A DNA stretch of 64,000 nt from Marsupella aquatica (lineage: Eukaryota > Marchantiophyta), in NCBI GenBank assembly GCA_973895155.1, contig OZ316899.1, positions 8,060,001 to 8,124,000 of the forward strand, written 5' to 3'. Positions 54,114 to 63,799 of this stretch are shown here, piece after piece. The first letter of the stretch is position 1; each line of letters begins with the position of its first letter. The notes below the pieces were generated by a model that searched no databases, was not told the origin of the DNA, and was given only the letters and a program-made list of their open reading frames with translations. A program made the translations under genes and the position numbers.

Positions 54114-55422
54114 GGACCATTTTCCTTTACCCTTTACTGATATGGTACTAGACATGGTAGCCAATCATGAATTATACTCATTCATGGATGGGTACTCTGG
54201 TTATAACCAAATCAGGATTAGGCAGGAGGACCAAATCAAGACGGCCTTCATCACGGAATGGGGGATCTATGTCTTCAATCGTATGCCGTTTGGACTCTGC
54301 AACGCACTAGCTATGTTCCAACGATTAATGGTGAACATTTTCCATGACTACTTGAGAAAGTTCATGGAAATCTTCATTGATGACTTTGCAGTATTTGGGA
54401 AAGCATCGAAACATGCTAAATACCTAAGGAAGACCTTCATGAGATGTAGAGAGGTAGGTCTCAAGTTACACCCAGATAAATGTTTCTTTGGAGTAACAGA
54501 GGGTGTGCTGCTAGGGCACAAAGTATCAAAGAAGGGCATTGAGATTGACAAGGGTAAGCTAGCAGTATGGCTTGATATCATGCAACCTAAAAACATAAAA
54601 GATGTGAGATCCTTCTTGGGGTGCATTGGGTATTATCGCCGGTTCATCAAAGATTTTGCCAAGTTAACTTTACCATTAACCAACATGCTCAAGGCAGGCG
54701 TAGACTTTGAACCTACAGCAGAAAGAGTAATAGTTGTGGTGGAATTAAAGCAAAAGTTAGTAGAGGCCCCAGTCATGATAGCACCAAACTGGAACAAGAA
54801 TTTTCATGTCTTCGTAGATGTCTCAGGCTTCTGTATCGGCTCAGTACTAAGTCAGTTAGATGAGAAAGGAAGGGACCATCCCATATACTTTGCAAGCCGC
54901 CAACTTGCCGATGCCGAACAGAACTACTCCACCACAGAAAAAGAAGCTTTAGGAGTCATTTATTCATGTAAAAAGTTTTGACATTATTTGCTAGGGTACA
55001 AAGTAATCTTTCATACCGATCATGAAAGTTTGAAGTACCTAGTAAATAAGCCGGACCTTACAGGCAGGGTAGCAAGATGGATTTTGTTATTACAGGGATT
55101 TGACTATGAGCTAAAAATCAAGGTGGAAAAGCTACACGCCAATGCTGACTTCTTTTCAAGGATGACAGGTGAACCTGCCACAGATTGCATCGATGACCGA
55201 TTTCCCAACGAAGAGCTATTCGTTGTGAAAATAGCTGATACATGGTACCCTGAGATTTTGCAATTTCTCAGCAGGTCCAGATTACAGCCAGGGCTAACCC
55301 GAGAACAAGCGGTAGTCTTTCTGTGGAAGGTCAGACAGTATCAGCACATTAAGGGTGTGCTACACAAGTATGGAATCAGCGGCACGATTCAAAGGTGTTT
55401 GGAGAAGGGAGAGGTAAAATGA
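54114..55422 (+). pseudogene. pol: E3 reverse transcriptase and RNase H
   Basis: DGYSGYNQIRI, FGLCNALAMFQRLM, active site FIDDF (about 54376), then thumb and RNase H with an intact HVFVDVSGFCIGSV start and HTDHESLKYLV. TGA at 54979-54981 interrupts KKF-stop-HYLLGY, where E1 and E4 have Arg. TGA at 55420-55422 ends the segment. The frame is continuous otherwise. Confidence 0.92.
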
Positions 55423-56245
55423 GTCTTACGAGCTATGCATGGGGAGGAGGCCGGCGGACATTTTGCTCCACTAACCACGTCTAAAAAGATATTAAATGCC
55501 GATTACTGGTGGCCCACCTTGCACAAAGATGTCTATCAGTTTATCAAACAATGCGATCCTTGTCAACGAGCGGGAGGACCAAGGGCATCCACAAGACATC
55601 CTCTGCACCCTATTCTACCTCTGGCACCATTCGAGAAGTGGGGTATTGATTTCATGGGACCTCTGAAACCATTGACCCATCCTCGGAGAAACAAGTACAT
55701 AATCCTGGCCATGGATTATGCAACTAAGTGGGTGGAGGCCAGGCCGACGACAAAGGATGATGCAATTACTACGGCTTGATTCATGTATGAGCAGATCTTC
55801 ACCAGGTATGGAGCACCCCTAGAATTAGTTAGTGATAGAGGAACCCATTTTCTGAATGATATAATTAGTCGTTTAAATGAGCAGTATTTAGTTAGACATA
55901 GACCTACTACTCCTTACCACCCAAAGGCAAATGGGTTGACAGAACGAGCCAATGGGATTATAGGAAAAATATTAAACAAGACTGTTGCTCAGAACAAACT
56001 CGATTGGGATGATAAATTGTTTGCTGTTGTTTTTGCTTACAATTTAGCCTATAAATCCACTACCGGTCATACACCCTTTTTCTTAACCTTTGGACACGAA
56101 GCTCTGGTACCCATGCAACTTGAGATTCCTACATTTCAAGTTACAATTGAGGAGAGAGTCTCAGAGGAGGAAAGCCTAAAGGAGCGAGAATATAGATTAG
56201 AGGCCTTAGAAGAGGCAAGAATGATTTCAGTCGAGAGAGTAGAAT
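55423..56245 (+). pseudogene. pol: E3 integrase, truncated
   Basis: Zinc region GGHFAPLTTSKKIL ... CDPCQRAG; core WGIDFMGPL, SDRGTHFLND and GLTERANGII. TGA at 55777-55779 replaces the Arg of ARFMYQQIF. The protein runs to LEALEEARMI and then changes into aORF sequence without the usual GPF tail. Confidence 0.9.
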
Positions 56246-57105
56246 ATAGACGATCTTATGTTTTGTGAGAACAAAATAGTCGGCATCCGGGAGGCCATCA
56301 ACCGCTGCAACGACATACACTGGGAGTTGAAGGGTAGCATGGAGGGGTGGACGAAGGCAACCGTGCTAGGAGAAACATCCACGGCAGCCGCTATGAAGAG
56401 GAAAGGGAACAACAACGAAGAGACCACCCCTGTGAAGAGAACGAGGTCGGCGGCACCCAGGAAACCAGTAGAGCAGGGAAGTAGGAGGCAGGCGGAAGCC
56501 AAAGAGGAGGAGTTTGACCCCGTCAATGTCGTTCCAACAAGAGATGACACCTGGAAAGGCTGGGCGGCGACCCTCCCCGAGGAGGTGCAATTACACTTTG
56601 CACGGGAGGAGGATGCATGCTTTACGGCTATGCAGACTCGGAAATACCAAGGTTTCATGGCCGGATCCGGCTTGGAAGCCTTCGTAAAGTTACCATGGCT
56701 AAAGCCGGAGGTGTCAGATTCAGACTTACTAGAATTCGTGGGATCATGGGAGCCCGAGACCAATTCCACAAGGGTGTATGGGAAGGATTTCTATCTCACT
56801 CCCCGGATGATTGCCAAAGTGTTTGGCTTGCCGATGGCCAATAAGACCAAAGTAGATACCAGGAAGACCTTGCCAGACAGGGAGTTCCGGTTGTTTCCAG
56901 GGCCATCAACAAAGAATGGCTTCTTCCAAAACACCTGCACCAACCCGCACATAGGAGAAATGATCGATTTCTTGAGGGTAATCATGCATTGTAACTTGCC
57001 GAGGGCAGAGATTGGCAAGGCACAGGTCTATCTGGTGGAGAGGCCAAACCCAAGCCGAGACTACAACGGGTACCTCCTCACCCAACTAAAGAAGATTTTG
57101 AAGGA
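56246..57105 (+). pseudogene. aORF fragment, no internal stops
   Basis: Joins E3 integrase near 56245 in the middle of an aORF. Very similar to 20440-21290 (E2 aORF), including the Lys/Arg patch and the FGLP box (KVFGLPMAN near 56820). Where E2 has TAG (20826) this copy has CAG. It is cut at 57105 by the E4 5' LTR at the point matching about 21297 of E2. Both ends are missing. Confidence 0.75.
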
Positions 57106-57372
57106 TGTGGGATGGCTCAGTGTCAGCTAGTGTAGAGAAACATGACATTCTTTCGTTTAGAAGAGGAAATAGTTAGGGAAAAAGTTTTAGTGCTATCAGA
57201 GTAGCTAGGTTTAGGGCACTTAAGTAAGAAGGGAAGCTTAGTAGAGGTAAGAGGGAATTTTAGTTATGCAAAGTTATCTAGGGGTAAGCAAGTTACTATA
57301 GGAGGGGCAGGAAACTAGTTCCGTCCTTAGTTATAATAGGCGACTAAGTCGGGACCGAAAAATGACCCGACA
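57106..57372 (+). repeat. E4 5' LTR (267 bp)
   Basis: Starts TGTGGGATGGCTCAG and ends CCCGACA. Identical by eye to 63533-63799. No aORF. A TATAATA motif lies about 35 bases before its end. Confidence 0.95.
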
Positions 57373-57386
57373 CCCACCCTTGTTTT

Positions 57387-57404
57387 TGGCGCCGCTGCCG
57401 GGGA
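57387..57404 (+). other. E4 primer-binding site (tRNA-Asp)
   Basis: TGGCGCCGCTGCCGGGGA, 14 bases after the LTR. It is complementary to the 3' end of plant tRNA-Asp with one mismatch, the primer usual for Athila/Tat-type elements (tRNA sequence recalled, not searched). Confidence 0.8.
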
Positions 57405-57510
57405 CAACTCTTTACAGTTTTTGTTGGAGTGGAGCCACAAGACTTGGAGGTGTGTTTGCAGGTTTGCTGTTCAAGAGAAGAAGGGAGATAAGAAGGTGAT
57501 TGTGAGTGGC

Positions 57511-60500
57511 ATGCCCACTACAAGGAGTCAAGCACTAAAAGAAGCCTCTCTTAGTTTCAACTTTGGTGACCAGTTGGAGCAACCAGATTGGGTGGACATT
57601 CATTTGCAAGCTGAAGCGGAACCTGGTGTAGGGTGGAGTGATACATCTTCTTCCACTACCAACACAAGTGAAGATCAAGAAGCAGCCATGGTGGTGACTC
57701 AAAGAGCAAGATTTCAGTACAAGACATTCCATGGCAAGCCCAAGGAGGATCCTGATGCTTGGTTGGAGGACTTCATTGGGACAGCCCAAGCCAATGGAGA
57801 GTTTGATATTAAGTTGACCACTTTGGCGGGGGTCTTGAGAGGAGAAGCAAGACCTTGGTTCAATAGCCTATCAAATGCCATCAAGAATGATTGGGATGCC
57901 TTCAAGCTAGCATTCTTGCAGGAGTTTAGGAAGGTGGGAGAAGAATCGGAAGCTCTGATCAAGATGGGAGAGATCAGAATGGGATCCAAGGAGTCAGTAA
58001 GGAGGTTTCTGCAAAGGTTTCAAAGGTTAGCTACCAAGCTTGACCCCAGACCAGTAGACTCCATGTTGTTGGCTTGGTTTGTGGCAAGCCTACCCAAGAA
58101 GATGGGTGTCTCAGTAAGGCAATCTCACCCTAATACGTTGGATGAGGCCATTGAGGCGGCTCAGTCTTATAGGAGTGCTGAGATCTCTAGTTCCAAGAGT
58201 AGGAGAAAGAAGAAGCGATTTGCTTATAGTGATTCTTCTTCTAGCTCAAGTGAATCAAGTAGTTCAGTTGAGGATACTTCTGAGTCGGAATCTGAGGAGA
58301 GTAGTTCCAGTTCTGATTCAGAATCTGATTCTGAGGAGGACTCCGAGAAGAAGAAGAAGAAGAAGAAGAAGAAGAAGGCAAAGAGAAAAAGCGACCAGAA
58401 GAGGAGAGCCAGCAAGAAGAAGCCAGGTGGTAAGCACCACAAATCTGCAACCTTCAACTTGGTGGAAGGTTCTACACCAGCAACCAAGGAGAAGAAGGTG
58501 ATGGATAACAAGATGAGTGAGATCACCAACCAACTCAAGGCCCTATCAGTTCACTTTGCTGGTGTGCAACCTGATAGGAGAAAAGTGCCGGTGAATAGAG
58601 CCCATGTATGGTGTGTCAAGTGCAAGAGTTTTGGCCATACACCTCAAGAGTGTCAAGGTTGGAGGAATCAAGTTCAGTATGTCAATGAAGAGTCCAACGA
58701 TGTTTATCAAGCAAGTGAAGTGGTGGACTACTTCTATGAAGAAGCCCCGGAGATGGTGTACCAGATTTCAGGAGGCCCAAGAACTTTGCAAGGAAGACCA
58801 GCTCCACCCATGGCACCTCAACTGATGCCTGGTCTTCAACCAAGGATGGTGGATCAAATGGGACCTCAAGGACCTGGGGGAGTGGCAAGAACTACCGTGG
58901 TGATCTGCTGGAACTGTCAAAAACCAGGGCACTATTCCAACAGTTGCCCCGAACCAAGGAGGCAGGGACAAGGAGCTCCCTATCCTCTTTGTGCTGTGTG
59001 CAAAAGGGAGGGTCATACCACAGCCAACTGTCCTATTGGATCTGCTGCCAAGATGATGATAGGAAGGATAGAAGCACCACCACCAGCGGTTGCCAAGGCT
59101 CCCGGTGAAGCCACAGTGAACTTCTTGAGTATGGAGTGGCAAGAGGAGGCCAAAGATGGAGTGACACAAGTTGCTGGTGGGGAGAACCAGCCAGATCTAC
59201 CAGGAATGGAGACACCTGAGGAGGAAGCTGTGTGTTACAAGGTGTCTACCAGGTCCACAAGAAAGAAGGAAAGAGTGGAAGAGAGGAAGAAGAGGAAGGA
59301 GAGAAAGGAGCACTCAACGGAGTCACCAATCGAAGTTGAAGTTGGAGCAGAAGTTCAAGTCCCACCAGCTGAAGATAGTGACTACAAGAGAGACCATCCG
59401 AAGCTCTTCTATCCCAAGGTGAATGAGGAAGTCAAGAGGCAACTAGAGGAGATGGAGGCTAAGGAGCATCAAGAGGCCATCAACAAAGACCTGAAGGTTG
59501 CTAAAGCTTTGAAGGAAAAAGCTGAGGTGGAAGAGAAGAAAGAGACCAGCAAGGTACCCTCTTATGACATCAAGAAGGATGTGAAAGATTGTTTGGTTAC
59601 TGCTACAGTGGGGCAGCTGATCAAAGACAACCCTTTGTATAGGAGGCAACTGAAGGAGATGTTGGTAGGAAGGAGAAGAAGGAAGCTTCCAAAGGTTGGT
59701 ACCCCAGCTGATGTGATGATGGTTTGTGAAGACCTTGGAGCACCTGAGATTGATGTTCAAGTAAATGGGTGTGTACTCTCGTATGTACCAGTTGATGGAG
59801 GCTCAGGTGTGAATATCATGATTGAGGCTACTGCCCAACAACTAGGTTTCAAGAAACTTCAGCCAACAGCAAGGACAATGAGGCTAGCAAATGGAGCAAG
59901 AGTGCTACCGGTGGGGACACTTACTCAAGTACCTACTCTCATTGGGGGGCAGGAGTTCTTGTTGAATTACTTGGTGATGAGACCAGCAAGGCCATCTACT
60001 TACCCAATCTTGATTGGGAGGCCTTGGCTATATGGAGCCAAAGTAGTGTCTGATTGGGGCAAGAAGGAGTTTAGGTTTGGCAAACCAGCCACTTCAGTTT
60101 CATGGGGTCATGACAAGCATCAAGGAGAGACTACTGATGAGTTGGATGAATATGATTCTGAACTTTCCGATGAGTTGAGTACCAAATCTGAATCTGATGA
60201 GGATGAGGTATACATGTTGAACATGGTGAGCCAATGGACTGAAGAAGAAGTGTTTGGAGAGGAGCAAGAGCAGGAGGCTCTTACCAGCCATTCACCTCTG
60301 CCCAGTCTCAGTGAAGTGACCAGTCTCGAGGAGGTGAAGCAGGCTGAGACCTCAGCCAAGGAGAGCAACCAAGAAGACACTATCACAATGGCTCAGGAGG
60401 TTGATCAGACCAGCAAGGGTGCTGCCCAAGTTGAGATCAAGACAAGGAGTAATGACCAGAGTTTAAAGGCTAAGCACTTAGCCTTGTTAAAGCTCAAGAT

Positions 60501-63492
60501 AAAGGAGCTAGAGGACCAATTGAAGGCTGCAAACTCAGAGGAGGATGAGACTCAGGAAGACCAGCATTCAAGCAAGGAGAAGGAGGAGTTAAGTGCTGAA
60601 AATGCACCCGTCTATGGAGGCATGAGGTTGGCACAACTTGAGGGCACTTTTGACTCCACAATGAGGAACAAGATGGAGGTGATTCGAGCTGAGCAGTACA
60701 GAACCATCTCTGTCCAGCAAGACAAGACCTTCAACTTGGGAAATGCCCTGGGATCAGGTGAAGAGAAAACTATCCAAGATTTGCTAGGTGAATATGTGGA
60801 TGTGTTTGCTTGGAGTCACTTGGATCTTACTGGTGTAAACCCTGAACTTGGTGAGCATAGAATCGACTTGATGCTAGGAGCTTCACCTGTGAGACAAAGG
60901 CAATATCGGATGAATCCCAAGTACTCCTTGATGGTGAAGGAAGAGATAGACAAATTGCTGGAAGCAGGTTTCATCTATCCTGTGTTGAATAGTGAGTGGG
61001 TTTCTCCAATTGTCATAGTACCAAAGAAACCAGGCTTGGATGGTAAGCCTAAGATCCGAGTTTGCCAAGACTTTAGGAAACTCAATGAGGCCACTAAGAA
61101 GGACCACTATCCCATTCCATTTACTGATATGGTACTTGATTTAGTAGCTGGTTGGGAAGTGTATAGCTTCCTAGATGGGTACTCAGGTTACAACCAGATT
61201 TGGATAAGGAAGGAGGACCAGTTGAAGACAGCCTTTACTACTGAGTGGGGGATTTATGCCTTTCGGAGGATGCCTTTTGGTCTTTGTAATGCCCCTGGTA
61301 TGTTCCAAAGGTTGATGATGAATATCTTTCATGACTACTTGAGAAAGTTCTTGGAAGTATTCATAGATGACTTTGCTGTTTTTGGAAGGGGGAAGGACCA
61401 TGTTGAACATTTGAGGATGACCTTCCAAAGATGTAGGGAAGTTGGTTTGAAGCTTCACCCAGGGAAGTGCTTCTTTGGTGTGGAAGAAGGGATACTACTT
61501 GGCCACAAGGTATCCAAGAAGGGCATAGAAGTGGACCAAGAGAAGGTTGCTGTTTGGATGGCTGTCAAGTTTCCAACTTCAGTGACAGAGTTGAGGGGAT
61601 TCTTGGGATGTTTAAACTACTATAGAAGGTTCATTAAGGACTTTGCTAAAGTAGCTTTACCCCTAACCAGCATGCTTAAGAAGGGGGCTGAGGTTGAACC
61701 CTCAGTTGAGAGGCTAGCAAGTTTTCAGGAGTTGAAGAACAGGTTGGTTGAAGCCCCTATCTTGATAGCACCAGATTGGAGTAGAGAATTTCATGTGTAT
61801 GTGGATGTGTCTGGCTTTTGTATTGGTGTGGTGCTTAGTCAACTTGATGACCAGAATAGGGATCACCCTATCTACTTTGCAAGTAGACTATTGGCACCAG
61901 CTGAAAAGAATTACTCACCAACCGATAGAGAAGCTCTAGGAATCATCTACTCTTGTAAGAAGTTTAGGCACTACTTGTTGGGCTATAAGGTGGTCTTTCA
62001 TACTGATCACAATGCTCTCAAGTATATGGTGAATAAACCTGATGTAACTGGTAGAGTGGCAAGGTGGATCTTGTTGCTCCAAGAGTTTGATTATGAGGTG
62101 AGGGTCAGGCCTGGTAAGAAGCATGGGAATGCAGACTTCTTCTCAAGGATTGAAGGAGAAGAGGACTTGAAGGAGGTGGATGATCAGTTTCCAGATGAAG
62201 ACCTCTTTCATGTGGGAAGTGGAGGAGATACATGGTATTTGGATATCATCCAATTTCTTCTCACAACCCGGCTACCAAGAGATTTGAACCAAGAGGAGGC
62301 TGCTGTTTTCCTGAGAAAAATCAGACCTTACTTATTGGTGAAGGGTGTCCTTCACAAGGAAGGAGTTGATGGGAGACTAAGGAGGTGTTTGGAGAAGAAG
62401 GAAATCTCCATTGTGATGAGAGCTATGCATGAGGAGGAGGCTGGTGGCCATTATGCAAGTGCAACAACAGCAAGGAAAATTCTTGATGCAGGGTATTGGT
62501 GGCCAACACTTCATAAGGATGTAAGTCTTTTTGTGAGGGGATGTGACCCTTGCCAAAGGACAGGTAAGCCAGCTCACTCAAGGCATCACCCTCTTACCAC
62601 CATCTTACCTCTTGCACCTTTTGAGAAGTGGGGTATAGATTTCATAGGTCCCATCACTCCTGTGACCAGGTCTAGAAGGAATCGATACATCCTTCTTGCA
62701 ACTGATTATGCTACTAAGTGGGTAGAGGCAAGACCAACCAGCAAGGATAATGCTCTCACAGTAGCAAGGTTCATGTATCAACAGATTTTTACCAGATTTG
62801 GGCCACCTCTAGAGCTGGTTAGTGATAGGGGGACTCACTTCTTGAATGAAGTTGTGGAGGAGCTCACTAACCATTACTTGATTAAGCATAGGAAGACCAC
62901 CCCCTATCACCCCAAGGCCAATGGATTAACGGAGAGAGCTAATGGCATCATTGGCAAGATCTTGAACAAAACCGTGGCGGCACACAAGACTGATTGGGAT
63001 GACAAATTATACTCAGCTGTGTACTCCTACAACCTTGCTTTCAAGACCACAACCGGCCATAGTCCTTTCTACCTAGTATTTGGACAACACTCCCTTGTAC
63101 CTGTTGAGTTTGAAGTGCCTACTTTGAGGGTAAGTGTGGAGGAGAGAATGGAGGCTGACCAGAGTTTAATGGAGAGAGCTTACCAGCTGGAGGAGTTGGA
63201 GGAAATCCGGGAAGAGGCAAGCAAGCAAGTGAAGAAGAAGCAAGCTCAAGTGAAGCAACATCATGACAAGAAGTTGAAGAAGCCAACTTCTTTACTTGCT
63301 GGACAACTGGTATTACTCTATGACAGTAGGTATGCTCATTTTCCAGGCAAGTTGCATACTCGGTGGTTGGGTCCTTATGTTGTTCACCAGGTTTATGCTA
63401 ATGGGTCAATTCAGCTTGCTACTCTTGAAGGAGAGGTGTTCCCTACTAGAGTGCATCATGATAGGTTGAAAAGGTACTTTAATCAGGAATAA
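57511..63492 (+). CDS. gag-pol: E4 Gag-Pol polyprotein, intact (about 1993 residues)
   Basis: Start chosen at ATG 57511 (MPTTRSQ), matching the E1 gag start; the frame is open upstream to 57421 but without ATG. Domains by residue: gag capsid about 60-240; Ser/Glu/Lys tract about 235-310; three CCHC knuckles at 58612-58653, 58906-58947 and 58990-59031; aspartic protease with Asp at 59794-59796 (VDGGSGVNIM); RT about 1130-1390 with FIDD at 61360-61371; RNase H starting HVYVDVSG (Asp 61804-61806); integrase about 1640-1900 with HHCC, IDFIGP, SDRGTHF and LTERANG; tail without chromodomain. All catalytic residues I can check are present. Protease and pol are in the gag frame, so no frameshift signal is needed. 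Probably the active relative of E1 and E3. Confidence 0.97.
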   Translation: MPTTRSQALKEASLSFNFGDQLEQPDWVDIHLQAEAEPGVGWSDTSSSTTNTSEDQEAAMVVTQRARFQYKTFHGKPKEDPDAWLEDFIGTAQANGEFDIKLTTLAGVLRGEARPWFNSLSNAIKNDWDAFKLAFLQEFRKVGEESEALIKMGEIRMGSKESVRRFLQRFQRLATKLDPRPVDSMLLAWFVASLPKKMGVSVRQSHPNTLDEAIEAAQSYRSAEISSSKSRRKKKRFAYSDSSSSSSESSSSVEDTSESESEESSSSSDSESDSEEDSEKKKKKKKKKKAKRKSDQKRRASKKKPGGKHHKSATFNLVEGSTPATKEKKVMDNKMSEITNQLKALSVHFAGVQPDRRKVPVNRAHVWCVKCKSFGHTPQECQGWRNQVQYVNEESNDVYQASEVVDYFYEEAPEMVYQISGGPRTLQGRPAPPMAPQLMPGLQPRMVDQMGPQGPGGVARTTVVICWNCQKPGHYSNSCPEPRRQGQGAPYPLCAVCKREGHTTANCPIGSAAKMMIGRIEAPPPAVAKAPGEATVNFLSMEWQEEAKDGVTQVAGGENQPDLPGMETPEEEAVCYKVSTRSTRKKERVEERKKRKERKEHSTESPIEVEVGAEVQVPPAEDSDYKRDHPKLFYPKVNEEVKRQLEEMEAKEHQEAINKDLKVAKALKEKAEVEEKKETSKVPSYDIKKDVKDCLVTATVGQLIKDNPLYRRQLKEMLVGRRRRKLPKVGTPADVMMVCEDLGAPEIDVQVNGCVLSYVPVDGGSGVNIMIEATAQQLGFKKLQPTARTMRLANGARVLPVGTLTQVPTLIGGQEFLLNYLVMRPARPSTYPILIGRPWLYGAKVVSDWGKKEFRFGKPATSVSWGHDKHQGETTDELDEYDSELSDELSTKSESDEDEVYMLNMVSQWTEEEVFGEEQEQEALTSHSPLPSLSEVTSLEEVKQAETSAKESNQEDTITMAQEVDQTSKGAAQVEIKTRSNDQSLKAKHLALLKLKIKELEDQLKAANSEEDETQEDQHSSKEKEELSAENAPVYGGMRLAQLEGTFDSTMRNKMEVIRAEQYRTISVQQDKTFNLGNALGSGEEKTIQDLLGEYVDVFAWSHLDLTGVNPELGEHRIDLMLGASPVRQRQYRMNPKYSLMVKEEIDKLLEAGFIYPVLNSEWVSPIVIVPKKPGLDGKPKIRVCQDFRKLNEATKKDHYPIPFTDMVLDLVAGWEVYSFLDGYSGYNQIWIRKEDQLKTAFTTEWGIYAFRRMPFGLCNAPGMFQRLMMNIFHDYLRKFLEVFIDDFAVFGRGKDHVEHLRMTFQRCREVGLKLHPGKCFFGVEEGILLGHKVSKKGIEVDQEKVAVWMAVKFPTSVTELRGFLGCLNYYRRFIKDFAKVALPLTSMLKKGAEVEPSVERLASFQELKNRLVEAPILIAPDWSREFHVYVDVSGFCIGVVLSQLDDQNRDHPIYFASRLLAPAEKNYSPTDREALGIIYSCKKFRHYLLGYKVVFHTDHNALKYMVNKPDVTGRVARWILLLQEFDYEVRVRPGKKHGNADFFSRIEGEEDLKEVDDQFPDEDLFHVGSGGDTWYLDIIQFLLTTRLPRDLNQEEAAVFLRKIRPYLLVKGVLHKEGVDGRLRRCLEKKEISIVMRAMHEEEAGGHYASATTARKILDAGYWWPTLHKDVSLFVRGCDPCQRTGKPAHSRHHPLTTILPLAPFEKWGIDFIGPITPVTRSRRNRYILLATDYATKWVEARPTSKDNALTVARFMYQQIFTRFGPPLELVSDRGTHFLNEVVEELTNHYLIKHRKTTPYHPKANGLTERANGIIGKILNKTVAAHKTDWDDKLYSAVYSYNLAFKTTTGHSPFYLVFGQHSLVPVEFEVPTLRVSVEERMEADQSLMERAYQLEELEEIREEASKQVKKKQAQVKQHHDKKLKKPTSLLAGQLVLLYDSRYAHFPGKLHTRWLGPYVVHQVYANGSIQLATLEGEVFPTRVHHDRLKRYFNQE

Positions 63493-63519
63493 GTGTGTTT
63501 GCGGGGACGCTGCACACTT

Positions 63520-63532
63520 AAGTAGGGGGCTA
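63520..63532 (+). other. E4 polypurine tract
   Basis: AAGTAGGGGGCTA immediately before the 3' LTR start TGTGGG; matches the E1 tract. Confidence 0.75.
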
Positions 63533-63799
63533 TGTGGGATGGCTCAGTGTCAGCTAGTGTAGAGAAACATGACATTCTTTCGTTTAGAAGAGGAAATAGT
63601 TAGGGAAAAAGTTTTAGTGCTATCAGAGTAGCTAGGTTTAGGGCACTTAAGTAAGAAGGGAAGCTTAGTAGAGGTAAGAGGGAATTTTAGTTATGCAAAG
63701 TTATCTAGGGGTAAGCAAGTTACTATAGGAGGGGCAGGAAACTAGTTCCGTCCTTAGTTATAATAGGCGACTAAGTCGGGACCGAAAAATGACCCGACA
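63533..63799 (+). repeat. E4 3' LTR (267 bp)
   Basis: Same length and, by eye, same sequence as the 5' LTR. Confidence 0.95.

Larger units (their letters stand above)
51095..56245 (+). mobile_element. E3: decayed Ty3/gypsy element, 5' and 3' truncated
   Basis: Gag C-terminus, protease, RT, RNase H and integrase in order, clearly homologous to E1 and E4 but divergent. No LTR is found on either side. The capsid region is missing at the left; at the right the integrase stops near 56245 and aORF sequence begins. Damage: five nonsense codons, one frameshift near 53000, and a 348-bp MITE. Confidence 0.85.
57106..63799 (+). mobile_element. E4: complete, apparently young Ty3/gypsy element
   Basis: 267-bp LTRs at 57106-57372 and 63533-63799 that I read as identical. 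They are followed and preceded by a primer site, one uninterrupted Gag-Pol frame and a polypurine tract. The flanks do not show a clear duplication (AAGGA before, CCGGA after), which is odd for such a young copy. It is inserted in aORF sequence on the left; the right flank is unrelated. Confidence 0.93.
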
